Shown in pieces: positions 7,778-13,992 of a DNA stretch of 14,880 nucleotides (the stretch's first letter is position 1; each line of letters begins with the position of its first letter). The position numbers were made by a program, and so were the translations under genes. Origin of the DNA: Chloroflexota bacterium (lineage in GTDB: Bacteria; Chloroflexota; Limnocylindria; Limnocylindrales; CSP1-4). The notes below the pieces were generated by a model. It was not told the origin of the DNA and made no database searches. It was given only the letters and a program-made list of their open reading frames with translations. Location of the stretch: contig JACQEF010000258.1 of the NCBI GenBank assembly GCA_016200745.1, positions 1 to 14,880 of the forward strand, read 5' to 3'.

Positions 7778-8749
7778 ATGCCAACCCGATTGACCGTCGT
7801 GAGGGCGGACGAACGAGTCGCGGTCCGCGACGACCTCGATGAGAACATCCTCGCCTTCACCCACCTGCTGGCCGCCGAACGCAAGGCCGCCAAGACCATC
7901 AAGCTCTACCGGACCGCCGCCGAGGACCTCGCCCGGTTCCTCCGCGACCACGGGCGCAACACCGCCGTCGCCGACATCACCCGCGACGACATGGAAGCCT
8001 TCCTCATCGACCTCCAGCACAGGACCACGCGTTACGGGACGCCCACGGCGCCCGCAACGCTGAACCAGACGTTCCGGTCGCTACAGGCGTTCTTCCTCTA
8101 CCTCGTCAAGGACGAGGAAGTCACCGACACACCGCTGAAGAACATCGAGCGACCGACGATCCCCGACGTCCCGCCAGCGTTCCCGACCGCTGACGAAATG
8201 ACGACGCTCCTGAGGGTCTGCGACGGCAAGGACTTCGCCGGACGCCGCGACAAGGCCATCCTCACGTTGTTCTACGACTCGGGTGTCAGGCTCGCCGAAA
8301 TGACCGGCATCAAGATCGCGGACCTCGATCGCGACCTCCTGACCGTGTACGTCACGGGCAAGTTCGAGCGACCCCGGACCGTACCCTTCAGCGTCGATAC
8401 CGTCCGAGTCATCGACCGCTACCTCAAAGTCCGAAAAGACCACCCATGGGCCAAGAGTCCCGCGCTCTGGATCGGCGAGCGTGGGGCTTTGACCCACGCC
8501 GGGATCACACTGATGGTCCGGCGCCGTGCCAGACAGGCAGGCGTTGACGGCATCCACCCCCACAGTTTTCGTCACGCCTACGCCGATGCCTACCTATCCG
8601 CTGGCGGCGAGGAAGGCGACCTCATGCGCAACGCCGGATGGAAAAGCCGGTCCATGGTTGATCGCTATGGCCGTGGCGCCGCCGCCGAGCGAGCCAGACG
8701 CAACTACCACAACTTCAGCCCGATGGCGCGGTTGCGCGGAGCGACGTAG
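7778..8749 (+). CDS. Tyrosine recombinase / integrase
   Basis: A 323-aa phage-type integrase that would catalyse site-specific integration and excision of the element. Residues about 20-125 form the N-terminal SAM-like DNA-binding domain (KAAKTIKLYRTAAEDLARFL). The catalytic domain follows, with Arg171 in DSGVRLAEM, Lys195 in VTGKFERPRTVPF, His262 and Arg265 in HSFRHAYAD, and the nucleophile Tyr297 in VDRYGR. The usual second histidine before the tyrosine is Trp288 (NAGWKS), a substitution seen in some active recombinases. ATG 7778 was chosen because GGGAG lies eight bases upstream. The open frame reaches back to 7664, but that part reads like non-coding sequence. The general layout is XerC/D-like, but the position beside a tRNA and the downstream mobile genes indicate an element integrase. 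Confidence 0.96.
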   Translation: MPTRLTVVRADERVAVRDDLDENILAFTHLLAAERKAAKTIKLYRTAAEDLARFLRDHGRNTAVADITRDDMEAFLIDLQHRTTRYGTPTAPATLNQTFRSLQAFFLYLVKDEEVTDTPLKNIERPTIPDVPPAFPTADEMTTLLRVCDGKDFAGRRDKAILTLFYDSGVRLAEMTGIKIADLDRDLLTVYVTGKFERPRTVPFSVDTVRVIDRYLKVRKDHPWAKSPALWIGERGALTHAGITLMVRRRARQAGVDGIHPHSFRHAYADAYLSAGGEEGDLMRNAGWKSRSMVDRYGRGAAAERARRNYHNFSPMARLRGAT

Positions 8750-8801
8750 AAAGTCGAATTCCTGCCCTTGCAGTTCCCCAATAGAGGTCTACATTGAACT
8801 T

Positions 8802-8820
8802 GTCAGGCAACGCGCCTGAC
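8802..8820 (+). other. 7-bp hairpin after the integrase gene
   Basis: GTCAGGC (8802-8808) and GCCTGAC (8814-8820) form a perfect stem with loop AACGC. It lies 53 bases after the integrase stop. No T run follows, so it is not a standard terminator. It may act with the larger stem-loop just downstream. Confidence 0.5.
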
Positions 8821-8839
8821 CATCAGGAAGCTCAACAAG

Positions 8840-8893
8840 GAGGCACGCACCACGGCCTCTCCGTCGCAAGACGGGGACCCGGGTGCGTGCCTC
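8840..8893 (+). promoter_or_regulatory. Long stem-loop with inner GNRA hairpin in the leader of the 77-aa gene
   Basis: GAGGCACGCACC (8840-8851) pairs perfectly with GGTGCGTGCCTC (8882-8893). The 30-base loop contains a second hairpin, CCGTC-GCAA-GACGG (8861-8874), closed by a GNRA-type tetraloop. The 3' side continues TTCCTTTG, which resembles a weak terminator tail, and the ribosome binding site of the next gene (GGAG at 8903) follows ten bases later. This position suggests either a terminator for the integrase transcript or an attenuator controlling the replication genes. Only the pairing is seen; the role is inference. Confidence 0.55.
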
Positions 8894-8914
8894 TTCCTTT
8901 GTGGAGAAACGACC

Positions 8915-9148
8915 GTGAAGCCCGTACCAGCCGAACTGAACCTGACCCCGGACGAGGAACGCGCCGTCCAGCGCTACAGAGACCTCGTACAGCGACGAAG
9001 GCGGGAAGGGCTACTGCGTCGCCACTACAAGGCAATCGACGCCATGTACCCGGGACTCGACTCCGAAGCACGGCACGAGCTTGCCGACGCCATGTACCGG
9101 GCCGCCGACAAGGAGGCCAACATCGCCAGCTACGGCCAGCGGAAGTAG
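8915..9148 (+). CDS. 77-aa charged protein of unknown function
   Basis: Starts at GTG 8915, eight bases after GGAG, and stops nine bases before the DUF3987 gene, so the two are very probably co-transcribed. The product is hydrophilic and predicted mostly helical, with an arginine-rich stretch VQRRRREGLLRRHYKA around residues 25-40 and an acidic second half. It has no cysteines, membrane segment or signal peptide. I do not recognise a family. A basic helical protein in front of a DUF3987 gene in an integrated element could bind DNA or assist excision or replication, but nothing in the sequence proves this. Codon use fits the adjacent genes. Confidence 0.65.
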   Translation: MKPVPAELNLTPDEERAVQRYRDLVQRRRREGLLRRHYKAIDAMYPGLDSEARHELADAMYRAADKEANIASYGQRK

Positions 9149-9156
9149 GCCCCCAG

Positions 9157-10839
9157 ATGCCCGAGAACCCCAACTTTCAGGAACTCCGCGACCAGCGCGT
9201 CCGCGAGGCCCTGCGCGAGGTCATGCCAGACAAGACGGATGACCAGCTGGATCAAATCCACTTCGACGCGACCGTGCGCAAGGTCTCCCCAGCGGTCGGC
9301 AGGATCGTCTCCGACGCGATCATGGGCGCCGCAGCCGAAGACAAGGCCAACCGCGACGCAGCGCGCAACCGGACCGTCTTCTCCGACCTCATCCCCCTCG
9401 ACGTGGACTGGTGCGATACCCCGTTCCCCATCGAGTGCCTGCCCGATTGGGCACACGACTACACGGCAGCCGCCGCCCGATCCTCTCAGGTGCCCGTCGA
9501 GATGGCCGCCACGACCTTCCTTGGCGCCCTGACGACCGTCACCCGGGGGAACGTGCTCGTGCGCGGTACCGACGACTACGTGGAGCCCGCCGTCCTCTGG
9601 CTGGCCCTCGTCGCCGCCTCTGGCGAGCGGAAGAGCCAGAACATGCGCCTGATGATGGGACCGGCCACCGCCGTCGAGGCCAAAGTCAACGCCGACCTCG
9701 CCATCCTGATCGCGCAGGACGCCGCGAAGCTCGAAGACCTGACCGCACAGGTGGCAGCCGCCCAGAACGCGCTGAAGTCCACGAAGCTGACCCCCGACGA
9801 GCGCCACGCCGCCGTCGCCGACCTCGCCGAGGCGACCACCCGACGCGACGCCTTCGCCCCAACCCTCCCGGTCCGCCTGCTGGCCGACGACGCGACGCCT
9901 GAGGGCATCGTGTCCCTGCTCGCAGCCAACCACGAGGCCATCAGCATCGCCTCGACCGAGGGCAACCTGTTCTCGATCATGACCGGGCGATACAGCGAAA
10001 AGCCGTTCGTCGAGGCCCTGCTGAAGGCCCACAACGGCGACGAAATCCGGGTCGATCGACAGGGCCGCGAGGCCCAGTACGTCGCCAACCCCCGGCTCTC
10101 CATGACCATCGCTATCCAGCCATCGGTCCTCGCGGACATCGGCAAGAGCAAGACCCTCCGGGGCAACGGGTTCATCGCCCGCATCCTGCCGACCTACCCG
10201 AAGCCCATGGCCGGGCGACGGACGTACCGCAGCGACCCGATCCCGACAACTGTCCGCGACAACTACAACGCCCGCATGGAGGCCCTTGGTGAAGCCTTCA
10301 TCTTCCTCCCGCAGCCACTCGAACTCGTCCTCTCCCCCGACGCGATTGCACAGGCTGAAATCCTGTTCAACCTCGTGGAGGAGCAGGTCGGACCCGCTGG
10401 CGACCTCGCCCACATGGCCGATTGGGCATCGAAACTGACCGGGGCAGCCACCCGCATCGCCGGACTGCTCCACGTGGCCGAACACGGCGCCAATAGGTCC
10501 GTCGTGATCGACGGCCCGACCATGGCGAACGCCTGCCGGATCGCTCTCTACTTCCTCGACCACGCCAAGGCAACCCACAACGTCATGTCGGGTCGGGAGA
10601 GCGCCGGGGACGCGCAGCAGGCCCTCGAATGGGCCAGAAAACAGGCCGAACCGACGTTCACTGTCTCCGAGTTCGCCCACGGCTCCGCGAGGTCATGGGA
10701 CGAAGACCGCGTGAACGCCGCCCTCCAGACCCTCGTCAACCACGGCTACGCCCGGATCATGGACCCCAGCGAGTACATGAAGGGCAAGGGCCGCCCGTCG
10801 AGCCACAGGCTCGAACTCCGACCGACCTACGAGAACTAG
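9157..10839 (+). CDS. DUF3987 / YfjI-like protein, possible replication protein of the element
   Basis: A 560-aa soluble protein. The segment from about residue 78 (IPLDVDWCDTPFPIECLPDW) through VPVEMAATTFLGALTTV to AVLWLALVAASGERKSQNM is the typical start of the DUF3987 family, found in prophages, plasmids and integrated elements. GERKS at residues 156-160 replaces a standard Walker A GxGKS, as is usual in this family. A probable coiled coil spans about 172-232. ISIASTEGNLFS (262-273) lies where a Walker B strand is expected, and GNGFIARILPTYPK (337-349) is the second conserved block. Residues about 500-550 look like a winged helix (FTVSEFAHGSARSWDEDRVNAAL is split by a turn). ATG 9157 was chosen since it follows the upstream stop by eight bases; the frame is open further upstream but overlaps the 77-aa gene. 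The family is often found beside primase domains, so a replication-initiation or helicase-like role is inferred. Confidence 0.88.
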   Translation: MPENPNFQELRDQRVREALREVMPDKTDDQLDQIHFDATVRKVSPAVGRIVSDAIMGAAAEDKANRDAARNRTVFSDLIPLDVDWCDTPFPIECLPDWAHDYTAAAARSSQVPVEMAATTFLGALTTVTRGNVLVRGTDDYVEPAVLWLALVAASGERKSQNMRLMMGPATAVEAKVNADLAILIAQDAAKLEDLTAQVAAAQNALKSTKLTPDERHAAVADLAEATTRRDAFAPTLPVRLLADDATPEGIVSLLAANHEAISIASTEGNLFSIMTGRYSEKPFVEALLKAHNGDEIRVDRQGREAQYVANPRLSMTIAIQPSVLADIGKSKTLRGNGFIARILPTYPKPMAGRRTYRSDPIPTTVRDNYNARMEALGEAFIFLPQPLELVLSPDAIAQAEILFNLVEEQVGPAGDLAHMADWASKLTGAATRIAGLLHVAEHGANRSVVIDGPTMANACRIALYFLDHAKATHNVMSGRESAGDAQQALEWARKQAEPTFTVSEFAHGSARSWDEDRVNAALQTLVNHGYARIMDPSEYMKGKGRPSSHRLELRPTYEN

Positions 10840-11206
10840 GCCGATGACATCCGTGAACAGCCGATCTACCCGCGCCGGGAGTGATACCTGCATGGCAACC
10901 ACTCACCGGGCAGGAGCGAGACTTGTTGGCATAAATGGCACGATTTCCATACGTCCAAAATCAGACTCCTTTCTTCATTCACGCTCACGCTCAGTGAGCG
11001 TGGACCAAATTTCAACCGCGCGCGCCCCGAATTCATACCAAATATGCCGAAAAGTCCCGACGCCCCGTCTGGCTCGTCTGGACAGAGAAAGACCCCGATC
11101 CCGGGACCAATCAGGATCGGGGCCTCTCGAATGCCGAGAACTTATCCCAATACGAATTGTCCCTCAAAACCCCTCGATTGCAACCTCAGAAAGGCTGGAA
11201 AATCCA
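10840..11206. other. AT-richer intergenic region with palindromes
   Basis: This 367-bp gap has lower GC than its surroundings, especially 10920-11060. It contains CACGCTCA twice in overlapping direct copies (10980-10987, 10986-10993), the second forming a palindrome with TGAGCGTG (10995-11002). A second hairpin pairs CCCCGATCC (11093-11101) with GGATCGGGG (11114-11122). A frame is open through it from ATG 10844, but the translation is rich in Ser, Arg and Pro and looks non-coding. It may hold a promoter for the next gene, an operator at the palindrome, and possibly part of a replication origin. Confidence 0.5.
10986..11002. promoter_or_regulatory. Palindrome, possible operator
   Basis: CACGCTCA, one central G, then TGAGCGTG form a perfect 8-bp inverted repeat, preceded by a further overlapping CACGCTCA. 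The compact symmetry suits a dimeric repressor or replication-protein site. It sits in the AT-richest part of the element. No cognate protein is identified. Confidence 0.4.
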
Positions 11207-11674
11207 GTGATCGCCGCCGCCCAGACCGTGAATATCTACATCCCCAGTTGCCCCAAGATGTGCTCCCTTCGCCCAGAGGCGATCGGAGAGGAGACGGCGT
11301 ACAGGATCGCCGCCGCCTACCAGCCCGGCATCAGCGAGGCCCCCGCCAAGCGACTGGCCGAGCGCATCCTCGGTCGCCAAATCGCCCGCGCGACCTACCA
11401 CCGCCACGTGGACCATCTGCGCCCGAGCAGGATCGTCTACCGGCCCGACTCCTACGACTACGATGACCGTGGCTCACAGCCCGAGACCAAGGAACTCGCG
11501 CTGACCGACCTGGCCACCCTCAACCACGAGACCCCGAACGCGGGCTGGGATCACGCCTACGACGCCGTGGCCGCCGCTGGCGCCGATTGGCTGGCCGTCT
11601 ACGAGCGAGAACTCGGCGACCTCCAAGCCCTCGACGCCGCCGAGGTCTGGGCGAAGAAGACCATGGCCCTCTAG
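11207..11674 (+). CDS. Unrecognised 155-aa protein
   Basis: The coding signal (strong G/C third positions) is clear from about 11207 to the stop at 11674. I chose GTG 11207, giving MIAAAQTVNIYIPSCPKMC at the N-terminus, with a weak GGA eight bases upstream. ATG 11258 is an alternative with no ribosome binding site, and the open frame reaches back to 10844. Residues about 48-75, KRLAERILGRQIARATYHRHV, have the helix-turn-helix-like spacing of a small DNA-binding protein. The second half is acidic. Two cysteines (CPKMC) lie near the N-terminus. No family is recognised. It follows the DUF3987 gene and precedes the repeat-rich region, so a role in replication or copy control is possible but unproven. 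Confidence 0.55.
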   Translation: MIAAAQTVNIYIPSCPKMCSLRPEAIGEETAYRIAAAYQPGISEAPAKRLAERILGRQIARATYHRHVDHLRPSRIVYRPDSYDYDDRGSQPETKELALTDLATLNHETPNAGWDHAYDAVAAAGADWLAVYERELGDLQALDAAEVWAKKTMAL

Positions 11675-11748
11675 CTCGGGCGTCCGCCTCGGATCGTTCG
11701 ATATCTTCCGGGGACGCGCCCAAAGACGACCCCCCATCTATCACTGCA

Positions 11749-11807
11749 AAAGGCGGTCACACCCAGTCCCACGGTCAAGCGTGGAGCCGGTCCCTGTGAC
11801 CGCCTTT
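11749..11807 (+). terminator. 13-bp stem-loop with inner hairpin, probable terminator
   Basis: AAAGGCGGTCACA (11749-11761) pairs perfectly with TGTGACCGCCTTT (11795-11807). Inside the 33-base loop CCACG (11769-11773) pairs with CGTGG (11780-11784). It lies 74 bases after the stop of the 155-aa gene, and the stem ends in TTT on the 3' side. A role as terminator is likely. The long, itself folded loop recalls the stem-loop at 8840-8893. Confidence 0.6.
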
Positions 11808-11960
11808 GACTGTCTGCCTGTCCGCTTCTGATCGTTCACCACGCGGCCACAGACCAACACCACACACACCCCTCGACACAAGCTCCCCCCGGCACCATCC
11901 GTACCCTCTCGCACTCACGCGCACACGAACTCTGGCACTCGACCCGGCGCTCTGCGCACG

Positions 11961-11997
11961 CGTGGCCCTCGTGCTTGCGAGCACGAGAAAGGCCACG
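11961..11997. repeat. Strong 15-bp bulged hairpin
   Basis: CGTGGCC (11961-11967) pairs with GGCCACG (11991-11997), and directly inside it CTCGTGCT (11968-11975) pairs with AGCACGAG (11980-11987) around loop TGCG. The only irregularity is an AAA bulge at 11988-11990. Such a stable bulged cruciform or RNA hairpin in non-coding DNA is likely functional, for example as a single-strand origin or structured RNA. Confidence 0.55.
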
Positions 11998-12006
11998 CCG
12001 TGGTGG

Positions 12007-12103
12007 TCGCTCCTATGGAGTCGCTCCCCCACGAAGCAGCCCACGAGCTGGCATCGCTCCTGCGTCGCTCCGCCGCCGTGTGGGCTCGGCTCCGCCTCGC
12101 TCC
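12007..12103 (+). repeat. Five direct TCGCTCC repeats (iteron-like)
   Basis: TCGCTCC starts at 12007, 12021, 12054, 12065 and 12097. The spacings are 14, 33, 11 and 32 bases, and several are near multiples of one helical turn. Three copies are followed by T. The copy at 12021 also forms GGAG-TCG-CTCC with the bases before it. Short phased repeats beside a replication-like gene suggest protein-binding iterons. Confidence 0.4.
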
Positions 12104-12219
12104 TACTGCGCGCGCGACGGCAAGGCCGCATTACCAGTCGTCCCGGCAAGACGGGTGTTACGGCGGCGAGACGGTCGTTCGTCGGGTGGCCCCCAATGTC
12201 GTGGCACCGGGCGGTTCCA

Positions 12220-12271
12220 CCCAGTCAGACGCAGTAGCCCGGGTCAGGCCCCAGTGAGACCCAGCAACCCG
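12220..12271 (+). repeat. Two 22-bp imperfect direct repeats, 30-bp period
   Basis: The segments 12220-12241 and 12250-12271 share 18 of 22 bases. Both start CCCAGT, contain AGAC then CAG, and end CCCG. The starts are exactly 30 bp apart. No third copy is seen at the same spacing on either side. Confidence 0.45.
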
Positions 12272-12459
12272 AAGTAGCACGGGCTTGGCGACGGGGCTGC
12301 CTGTCTGGGTTGGTAGGAAGAAAGAGGAGGGGATAGGCGACCACGCCGCTGCCGCGCAGTTGACGAGACGCCCTGAAGGCTTGGGGAGGGAGCAGCCAAG
12401 GGAGCCTGCTAGTTCGCAGGGCTCTCTCGTGGCCGCGCTGCGGGCGCGCGGACCACTCG

Positions 12460-12482
12460 CGATCGGCTAGCCGCGCCGATCG
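12460..12482. repeat. 8-bp inverted repeat
   Basis: CGATCGGC (12460-12467) and GCCGATCG (12475-12482) pair perfectly around a 7-base loop. The GCGCGC hairpin at 12498-12513 and the CGGGAGGC hairpin at 12543-12563 follow within 80 bases, forming a cluster of three. Confidence 0.45.
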
Positions 12483-12909
12483 ACGATGCAGGCAATGGCG
12501 CGCGGGAGCGCGCAGGCTTTCTGCCGCCTTCGGCGGGAGGTTCGGGAGGCTCAGCGCCTCCCGACGACCCTTGCTCGGGACTGCGCGGCGGATCGGCGCG
12601 AGTCCGCTGCCCGATGCAGCTGCGCGCTCGGGACAGCGGCGCCGATCTTCCTCTGAGGGTGGTCTTGCCTGCGCCATTGTCCGCTGGGGCGATTTGGGCT
12701 GTCCGCTGGGCGCGGCCATCCGCTCGCTCGATCAGGTGCGCCCCAATGGCGTGCGCTCGCACCCCCCGAGGGGACCCCCGCGATGCGCACGGCCTTGGGG
12801 CCAGTCAGTCATCCCGCACGACGGAGAAACCCAAATCGCCCATCGGTCAATCGCGGTGCAAGACACCCTCATGTCGAGGGTGACGCGAGTCGAGCGAAAG
12901 GGCAGCACC

Positions 12910-13260
12910 GTGAAGACAGGTCAGCGGATCAATCTCCATATCAAGGGCAACCCTGAGCCGATCCCCGGCATCGTGACCGGCGGTCCGATCCAGAGCACGT
13001 TCCAGAACCGAAACGGTCAGACGGTCGCCACGACGCTGCTCGAAGTCGTGACGTTCAGGAAGGTTCCCGAGGGCCGACCCGGTGCCGGGCTGGAGTCCTA
13101 CCGGCGGACGATGGAGTCGTTGGGTTTCGTGTCCAAGCGGTTCACCAGCGTGCCTGGACTCGACGACCTGACGGCGCAGTCGCTCGAAGAGGAGATCGCA
13201 AAGTCGATCATCCGTTTCCAGAACGGCACGGTGGCTGCGCCAGTCGAGGCCGCCGCGTAG
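12910..13260 (+). CDS. Unrecognised 116-aa protein
   Basis: Starts at GTG 12910, seven bases after AAAGGG, and reads MKTGQRINLHIKGNPEPIPG. An in-frame ATG at 12871 lies in the loop of a small hairpin and has no better site. The first 60 residues look like beta strands with many Gly, Gln and Asn (VTGGPIQSTFQNRNGQTVAT), and the second half is helical and acidic (LTAQSLEEEIAKSIIRF). There is no membrane segment, signal peptide or cysteine. I do not recognise a family. A strong terminator hairpin follows the stop, so it is probably a single-gene transcript. Its position between the repeat-rich region and the RadC-like gene marks it as cargo or a replication accessory of the element. Confidence 0.7.
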   Translation: MKTGQRINLHIKGNPEPIPGIVTGGPIQSTFQNRNGQTVATTLLEVVTFRKVPEGRPGAGLESYRRTMESLGFVSKRFTSVPGLDDLTAQSLEEEIAKSIIRFQNGTVAAPVEAAA

Positions 13261-13268
13261 CTGGTTCC

Positions 13269-13300
13269 GCTCCCGGGTCTGCTTCGGCAGGCTCGGGAGC
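13269..13300 (+). terminator. Terminator with UUCG tetraloop
   Basis: GCTCCCGGGTCTGC (13269-13282) pairs along all 14 positions, with two G-U pairs, with GCAGGCTCGGGAGC (13287-13300), around loop TTCG. TTTCTC follows. It starts nine bases after the stop of the 116-aa gene. This is a textbook intrinsic terminator shape with a short T tract. Confidence 0.8.
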
Positions 13301-13415
13301 TTTCTCGCAAGGGTGGCTGCCGCCCCCCTTCCGAACCCCCTGCTGCCGCCTACGCCGGGCCGCTTCGCCCAGTGGCGCAGCGCGTGTCGGCAGGTCTCGA
13401 CGAAAGGACCCAACG

Positions 13416-13937
13416 ATGCCCGAGCTTGACCCTCGATCGGGAATTGCAGTTCACCGGGTGGCCAGCCCGATGACTGCGTACGCCGACAGCCTCATGTGTC
13501 CGGACTGCGGCCACGCCTTCGAGTTGACGACCGAGGGCGAGACCTATCGGATTACCGGACCCGCCGACGTAGCGGACCGCCTGATTGCGAGGTATGGCTC
13601 CCTCGAACAGGAACACCTCGTCGTCCTCAGTTTGACGACGAAGAACACGGTCAAGGACGAGACCGTCGTCTACGTCGGCAACGTGTCGGCGGCCCTGGTC
13701 AGGGTGGGCGAGCTGTTCACCGAGCCGATCCGGCAGCGCGCGGCAGCGATCCTGCTCGCACACAACCACCCGAGCGGCGACCCGACGCCGAGCCCGGACG
13801 ACCTCCACCTCACGGCCGAGGTCCTGGCAGCCGCCCGGCTACTCGATATCGACCTGCTCGACCACATCGTGATCGGGCGCTCGTCCTACGCGTCACTACG
13901 CGAACGTGGCGTGGCCTTCGATCGACGGATGACCTGA
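13416..13937 (+). CDS. RadC-like JAMM/MPN-domain protein
   Basis: A 173-aa protein whose residues about 45-173 are the RadC (DUF2466) domain. The zinc-binding JAMM motif is complete: Glu66 in QEHLVVL, His116 and His118 in LLAHNHPSGDPTPSPDD, then Ser126 and Asp129. The flanking TKNTVKDETVVYVGNVSAALV and LLDHIVIGRSSYASL are standard for the family. The usual N-terminal helix-hairpin-helix part of chromosomal RadC is absent, as in many plasmid and phage copies. It is replaced by a short segment with CPDCGH (Cys28, Cys31), half of a possible zinc site. ATG 13416 has AAAGGA seven bases upstream. RadC is no longer thought to be a classical DNA repair enzyme; mobile-element versions are common beside anti-restriction genes. 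Its role here is unknown, though metallohydrolase activity is plausible. Confidence 0.93.
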   Translation: MPELDPRSGIAVHRVASPMTAYADSLMCPDCGHAFELTTEGETYRITGPADVADRLIARYGSLEQEHLVVLSLTTKNTVKDETVVYVGNVSAALVRVGELFTEPIRQRAAAILLAHNHPSGDPTPSPDDLHLTAEVLAAARLLDIDLLDHIVIGRSSYASLRERGVAFDRRMT

Positions 13938-13978
13938 TCCAGAGCCGGTTCAACGTGGAGCCCCTTGGCCATGCCTTC

Positions 13979-13992
13979 GGCCCGAACGGGCC
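13979..13992. terminator. Small hairpin between convergent genes
   Basis: GGCCC (13979-13983) and GGGCC (13988-13992) pair around GAAC, overlapping the first base of the endonuclease stop complement. It separates the RadC-like gene from the convergent endonuclease gene and may be a weak shared terminator. No T run is present. Confidence 0.35.

Larger units (their letters stand above)
11675..12909. other. 1.2-kb non-coding, hairpin- and repeat-rich region
   Basis: No open frame here has protein-like composition; all are Arg/Pro/Ser-rich in every frame. Strong inverted repeats are dense: 11749-11807, 11961-11997, 12460-12482, 12498-12513 (GCGCGC-GGGA-GCGCGC), 12543-12563 (CGGGAGGC/GCCTCCCG) and 12865-12881 (ACCCTC/GAGGGT). 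Five copies of TCGCTCC lie between 12007 and 12103, and a 22-bp imperfect direct repeat starts at 12220 and 12250. A 19-base all-purine tract runs from 12315 to 12333. GTCCGCTGGG occurs twice (12679, 12701). This layout is what one expects of a plasmid-like replication origin or of structured non-coding RNA. The last 50 bases carry the ribosome binding site of the next gene. Confidence 0.5.

Noticed and set aside
9130..10680. Minus-strand open frame (516 codons) opposite the DUF3987 gene
   Set aside because: Gly/Val/Asp-rich antisense shadow with no family features.
8915..10839. Toxin-antitoxin pair
   Set aside because: The 77-aa protein is small and basic, but its partner is a 560-aa DUF3987 protein and neither matches a toxin or antitoxin family.
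10844..11206. N-terminal extension of the 155-aa gene from ATG 10844, four bases after the DUF3987 stop
   Set aside because: The spacing is tempting, but the translation is Ser/Arg/Pro-rich, the DNA is AT-richer than all other genes here, and it contains two palindromes.
11775..12277. Several short frames on both strands in the first half of the repeat-rich region
   Set aside because: Protein-unlike composition in all frames and no start signals.
12000..12300. CRISPR array
   Set aside because: The repeats are too short or only two in number, and there are no regular spacers or cas genes.
12225..12762. Two overlapping minus-strand open frames in the repeat-rich region
   Set aside because: Arg/Pro/Ser-rich translations, no ribosome binding site and interrupted by strong hairpins; judged non-coding.
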